Shown: positions 6,068 through 8,710 of the stretch, in pieces | Layout of the letters: each line of letters opens with the position of its first letter | How positions within the stretch are numbered: the stretch's first letter is position 1 | Assembly (NCBI GenBank): GCA_934502905.1 | Contig: CAKSVK010000147.1 | Coordinates: 1 to 8,710, forward strand | From: an uncultured Chitinophagaceae bacterium | GTDB lineage: Bacteria > Bacteroidota > Bacteroidia > Chitinophagales > Chitinophagaceae | DNA: 8,710 nt | Reading direction: 5' to 3' | The notes under the pieces: model-generated | Database searches by the model: none | Seen by the model: only the letters and a program-made list of their open reading frames with translations | Told to the model about the DNA's origin: nothing | Translations under genes and position numbers: made by a program

Positions 6068-6149
6068 TAAGCAGATGTTTTCTCATGTTGCGTTAAGCAC
6101 TCTGGTTGGCGTGGCGCTCCGGCGTCACGCTTCATTTAAAAAATTCTAA
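6068..6149 (+). other. leuA-leuC spacer
   Basis: This 82-bp spacer contains the strong hairpin at 6109-6130 and ends in an A/T-rich leader directly before the leuC ATG, with no Shine-Dalgarno match. Confidence 0.5.
6109..6130 (+). promoter_or_regulatory. Intercistronic hairpin capped by a UCCG tetraloop
   Basis: Nine base pairs form between 6109-6117 and 6122-6130, eight Watson-Crick and one G-U (6114/6125), closed by C-G around the loop UCCG. C(UNCG)G loops are a known exceptionally stable RNA class. No U-run follows, so it is not a typical rho-independent terminator. It more likely sets mRNA stability or processing between leuA and leuC, or causes partial attenuation; this role is inferred. 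Confidence 0.6.
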
Positions 6150-7547
6150 ATGGCAAAAACATTATTTGATAAGATCTGGGAAAAGCATGTGGTGAAAACA
6201 ATTGAAGGAGGTCCTTCCGTATTGTACATCGACAAGCACCTCATCCACGAGGTAACCAGTCCGCAGGCTTTCCAGGGTTTGAAGAAAAGAGGTATAGGGT
6301 TGTTTCGCCCCGGACAGATCGTAGCGACCGCAGACCACAATGTACCTACGTTAAACCAGCACCTGCCTATTAAAGAAGAGCTTTCCCGTTTGCAGGTGGA
6401 GCAGCTTAAAAGCAATTGCACCGAATTCGGTATTGAGTTATACGGATTAGGGCATCCCTACCAGGGTATCGTACACGTGATCGGCCCCGAACTGGGCATC
6501 ACCCAGCCCGGTATGACTATGGTGTGCGGCGATAGCCATACTTCTACACACGGTGCTTTTGGCACTATTGCTTTTGGTATCGGTACCAGCGAAGTGGAAA
6601 TGGTGATGGCTACCCAATGCCTGATGCAGAGTAAGCCGAAGCTGATGCGTATCAATGTGGAGGGTAAGCTGAACAAAGGTGTGGTGTCAAAGGATATTAT
6701 TCTCTATATCATATCGCAGATATCTGCGAGTGGCGCTACCGGTTATGCGGTGGAATATGCCGGTTCTGCCATCAGGGCATTATCAATGGAAGCCCGGATG
6801 ACCATTTGTAATATGAGCATTGAAATGGGTGCCCGCTGCGGCATGATAGCCCCTGATGAAGTGACTTATTCGTATATGGAGGGCCGTGAGTTTGCCCCGA
6901 AGGGAGCCGTGTGGGACGAAAAAATGGAATACTGGAAAACATTGTACAGCGATGAAGGCGCTGTATTTGATACCGAGCTGCATATAAAAGCGGAAGATAT
7001 AGAGCCCATGATCACCTACGGAACCAACCCGGGTATGGGAGTAGGCGTAACCGGGCATGTGCCTGTGTTGTCGGAGATCGATGAAAAAGAAAAACCTTCT
7101 TTTGAGAAATCCCTGAAATACATGGGGCTGGAACCCGGCGATAACATAAAAGGTAAGAAAATTGATTATGTATTTATAGGCAGTTGCACCAACAGCCGTA
7201 TTGAAGACCTGCGCATGGTGGCGTCTTTTGTGAAAGGCAAAAAGAAAGCGGATAACGTAGAAGTATGGGTGGTGCCCGGCAGCAAGCAGGTAGAAAAACA
7301 AGCCATAGAAGAAGGTATCAACCAGGTATTTGAAGAGGCAGGCTTTATCCTGCGGCAGCCCGGTTGTTCGGCTTGTTTGGGCATGAATGAAGATAAGATC
7401 CCCGCCGGTAAATACTGCATTTCTACTTCCAACAGGAATTTCGAAGGCAGACAGGGACCGAATGCCAGGACTTTGCTGGCAAGTCCTTTAACCGCGGCAG
7501 CAGCAGCCATCACCGGAGAAGTCGCGGATGTGCGGGAACTGATTTAA
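6150..7547 (+). CDS. leuC: 3-isopropylmalate dehydratase large subunit
   Basis: Large subunit of isopropylmalate isomerase; with LeuD it converts 2-isopropylmalate to 3-isopropylmalate through dehydration and rehydration, using a [4Fe-4S] cluster. The aconitase-family features are present: the N-terminal [12 protein letters not shown], the ADHNVPT segment at 61-67, [12 protein letters not shown] at 127-138, and the three cluster cysteines, Cys346 in [12 protein letters not shown] and Cys406 and Cys409 in [20 protein letters not shown] at 427-436 is the late signature. The 465 residues match the usual length (E. coli LeuC has 466) and nothing is missing. ATG at 6150 gives the standard [10 protein letters not shown] start. 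It lies between leuA and leuD and should be co-transcribed with both. Confidence 0.96.
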   Translation: MAKTLFDKIWEKHVVKTIEGGPSVLYIDKHLIHEVTSPQAFQGLKKRGIGLFRPGQIVATADHNVPTLNQHLPIKEELSRLQVEQLKSNCTEFGIELYGLGHPYQGIVHVIGPELGITQPGMTMVCGDSHTSTHGAFGTIAFGIGTSEVEMVMATQCLMQSKPKLMRINVEGKLNKGVVSKDIILYIISQISASGATGYAVEYAGSAIRALSMEARMTICNMSIEMGARCGMIAPDEVTYSYMEGREFAPKGAVWDEKMEYWKTLYSDEGAVFDTELHIKAEDIEPMITYGTNPGMGVGVTGHVPVLSEIDEKEKPSFEKSLKYMGLEPGDNIKGKKIDYVFIGSCTNSRIEDLRMVASFVKGKKKADNVEVWVVPGSKQVEKQAIEEGINQVFEEAGFILRQPGCSACLGMNEDKIPAGKYCISTSNRNFEGRQGPNARTLLASPLTAAAAAITGEVADVRELI

Positions 7548-7686
7548 AATGTCAAAAAAATAAAAAACCGGACATTGATAAGAATTCCTCGTGGCAGGCA
7601 TCAAAGCCAGGATCGGTTCGTAATCATATATCACATATCATACATCAGCAATCACAAATCAGCAATCACAAATCAGCAATCACTAA
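7548..7686 (+). other. Unusually long leuC-leuD spacer
   Basis: LeuC and LeuD form one enzyme and are usually packed closely, but here 139 bp separate them. Two bases after the leuC stop, an ATG (7549) begins MSKK and then meets TAA. Bases 7560-7571 (ATAAAAAACCGG) match 11 of 12 positions with 7708-7719 inside leuD (ATAAAAAACAGG). The right end is a tandem repeat (7644-7683) touching the leuD start. No other gene is seen. Confidence 0.5.
7644..7683. repeat. 14-bp tandem repeat directly before leuD
   Basis: The unit ATCAGCAATCACAA occurs at 7644-7657 and 7658-7671 exactly, and its first 12 bases again at 7672-7683, so there are about 2.9 copies. The last copy ends three bases before the leuD ATG. 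It is A/C-rich with no Shine-Dalgarno element, so the repeat itself forms the leuD ribosome-loading region. Looser ATCA/CATAT words precede it from about 7623. Confidence 0.85.
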
Positions 7687-8286
7687 ATGAGTAAAGCGAT
7701 CAACATCATAAAAAACAGGGCGGTACCGGTAGACATAGAGAACATAGATACCGACCAGATCATTCCTGCCCGTTTTTTGAAGGCTACCAGCCGTGAAGGC
7801 TTTGGCAAAAACCTGTTCCGGGACTGGCGTTTTTTCAATGATGATGAAAGCCAGCCCAAGCCGGACTTTACCCTGAATGATCCGAAATATTTTGGAAAAA
7901 TATTGGTAGCCGGTAAAAATTTTGGTTGTGGTTCCAGCCGAGAGCATGCTGCCTGGGCTATCAAAGACTATGGTTTTGATGTGGTGGTGAGCAGCTTTTT
8001 CGCTGATATTTTCAAGAATAATGCGCTGAACAACTTCCTGTTGCCGGTATTGGTAACCGAAGCCTTCCTGCAAAAGATATTTGATGCTATTGAAAAAGAT
8101 CCAGCAACCGAGCTGGAGGTAAACCTGGAGCAGCAATATATCAGGATCTTATCTACGGATGAGCAGGCAGACTTTGATATCAACTCCTATAAGAAGACCT
8201 GCCTGCTGAACGGCTATGACGATATAGATTACCTGTTGAGCATAAAACCGGAAATTGAGGCATACGAACAACAACGAACTTTTTAA
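7687..8286 (+). CDS. leuD: 3-isopropylmalate dehydratase small subunit
   Basis: Small subunit (swivel domain) of isopropylmalate isomerase, partner of LeuC. Diagnostic motifs are present: [15 protein letters not shown] at 18-32, which lines the substrate pocket, and [21 protein letters not shown] at 76-96, the small-subunit signature that also contacts substrate. The C-terminus holds the expected [15 protein letters not shown] strands. At 199 residues it is full length (E. coli LeuD has 201). ATG at 7687 gives [16 protein letters not shown]; no earlier in-frame start is available. It is separated from leuC by a repeat-bearing spacer and is followed 26 bp later by leuB. Confidence 0.95.
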   Translation: MSKAINIIKNRAVPVDIENIDTDQIIPARFLKATSREGFGKNLFRDWRFFNDDESQPKPDFTLNDPKYFGKILVAGKNFGCGSSREHAAWAIKDYGFDVVVSSFFADIFKNNALNNFLLPVLVTEAFLQKIFDAIEKDPATELEVNLEQQYIRILSTDEQADFDINSYKKTCLLNGYDDIDYLLSIKPEIEAYEQQRTF

Positions 8287-8290
8287 AACG

Positions 8291-8300
8291 CCTTATAAGG
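8291..8300. repeat. Perfect 10-bp palindrome CCTTATAAGG between leuD and leuB
   Basis: The sequence is its own reverse complement. It sits in the 26-bp gap between leuD and leuB. The AAGG at its right end lies 12 bases before the leuB ATG and could act as a distant Shine-Dalgarno match. It may be chance. Confidence 0.4.
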
Positions 8301-8312
8301 TACAACCAGAAA

Positions 8313-8710
8313 ATGAAAAAGAATATTGCAGTAATATTTGGAGACGGCATCGGTCCGGAAGTAACACAACAGTCCATTAATGTGCTGAATGCAGTGGCAA
8401 AAACATTTAACCACGAGTTTGTTTATACCTATAACCTGATGGGGGCGGATGCCATTGATAAAACCGGCAACCCGTTACCCGATGAGACTATCGAAGCCTG
8501 CCTGAACAGTGATGGCGTATTGTTCGGCGCCATCGGGCATCCCAAATATGACAACGATCCTGCTGCCAAAGTGCGCCCGGAGCAGGGATTGCTGAAGCTG
8601 CGCAAGGCCTTGCAACTATATGCCAATATTCGCCCGGTAACCACTTATCCTTCCTTGCAGCATCTTTCTCCCCTGAAATCAAAAAACATCGAGGGAGTAG
8701 ACTTTATTAT
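8313..8710 (+). CDS. leuB: 3-isopropylmalate dehydrogenase, N-terminal part, cut by the window edge
   Basis: Oxidatively decarboxylates 3-isopropylmalate with NAD+ to give 2-ketoisocaproate, the last step before transamination to leucine. The 132 visible codons start MKKNIAVIFGDGIGPEV; the GDGIGPEV motif at 10-17 is the beta-decarboxylating dehydrogenase signature. FGAIGHPKYD at 71-80 leads to the family-specific RPEQGLLKLRKAL at 88-100 and LYANIRPV at 102-109, whose Arg97 and Arg107 correspond to the substrate-carboxylate-binding arginines. The leucine-rich LLKLRK loop favours isopropylmalate dehydrogenase over isocitrate dehydrogenase. Catalytic Lys/Asp residues and the NAD-binding part lie past the edge. 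ATG at 8313 is the normal start. Confidence 0.93.
   Translation, partial: MKKNIAVIFGDGIGPEVTQQSINVLNAVAKTFNHEFVYTYNLMGADAIDKTGNPLPDETIEACLNSDGVLFGAIGHPKYDNDPAAKVRPEQGLLKLRKALQLYANIRPVTTYPSLQHLSPLKSKNIEGVDFI

Noticed and set aside
6783..7301. A 172-residue minus-strand open frame inside leuC.
   Set aside because: It is antisense to the well-conserved LeuC and its sequence looks like reverse-strand composition, rich in His and Phe.
1..8710. CRISPR array, tRNA or rRNA genes.
   Set aside because: No regularly spaced direct repeats of CRISPR type, and no cloverleaf or rRNA-like sequence was seen.

Overview
The window looks like a Bacteroidota chromosome, most likely Chitinophagaceae or a close relative. 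This rests on the protein sequence styles, A-rich leaders with little Shine-Dalgarno signal, a Bacteroidota-type integrase N-terminus and intergenic simple-word repeats; no rRNA or marker gene confirms it. It splits into an AT-rich accessory half (about 1-2310) and a more GC-balanced chromosomal half (about 2330-8710).

Accessory half, all genes on the minus strand. At the left edge is the signal-peptide start of a secreted protein (1-60). Next comes a small four-helix membrane protein (219-698), a frame-disrupted soluble ORF (825-1248), and a multi-pass membrane protein (1511-2137) whose frame continues past its TAA stop for 79 more codons into a Lys/Glu-rich predicted coiled coil (1271-1510). 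None has a function I recognise. A truncated tyrosine-recombinase N-terminus (2314-2808) sits at the composition break and suggests past mobile-element activity.

Transition. 2824-3128 carries no gene, only degenerate low-complexity repeats. A 519-residue helical, TPR-like protein of unknown function follows on the minus strand (3129-4688), divergent from the leucine genes. The 209-bp space between them holds three inverted repeats.

Chromosomal half, plus strand: leuA (short form), leuC, leuD and the first 132 codons of leuB. This is the complete route from 2-ketoisovalerate to 2-ketoisocaproate except the final transamination: LeuA condenses acetyl-CoA with 2-ketoisovalerate, LeuCD isomerises 2-isopropylmalate to 3-isopropylmalate, and LeuB oxidises and decarboxylates it. 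The genes are co-directional and probably one operon. The spacers are not bland: a UCCG-capped hairpin lies between leuA and leuC, a 139-bp spacer with 14-bp tandem repeats runs up to the leuD start codon, and a perfect 10-bp palindrome lies before leuB.

I see no convincing new multi-gene system. The points most worth checking are the interrupted membrane/coiled-coil gene, the integrase fragment at the composition break, and the leuC-leuD spacer.
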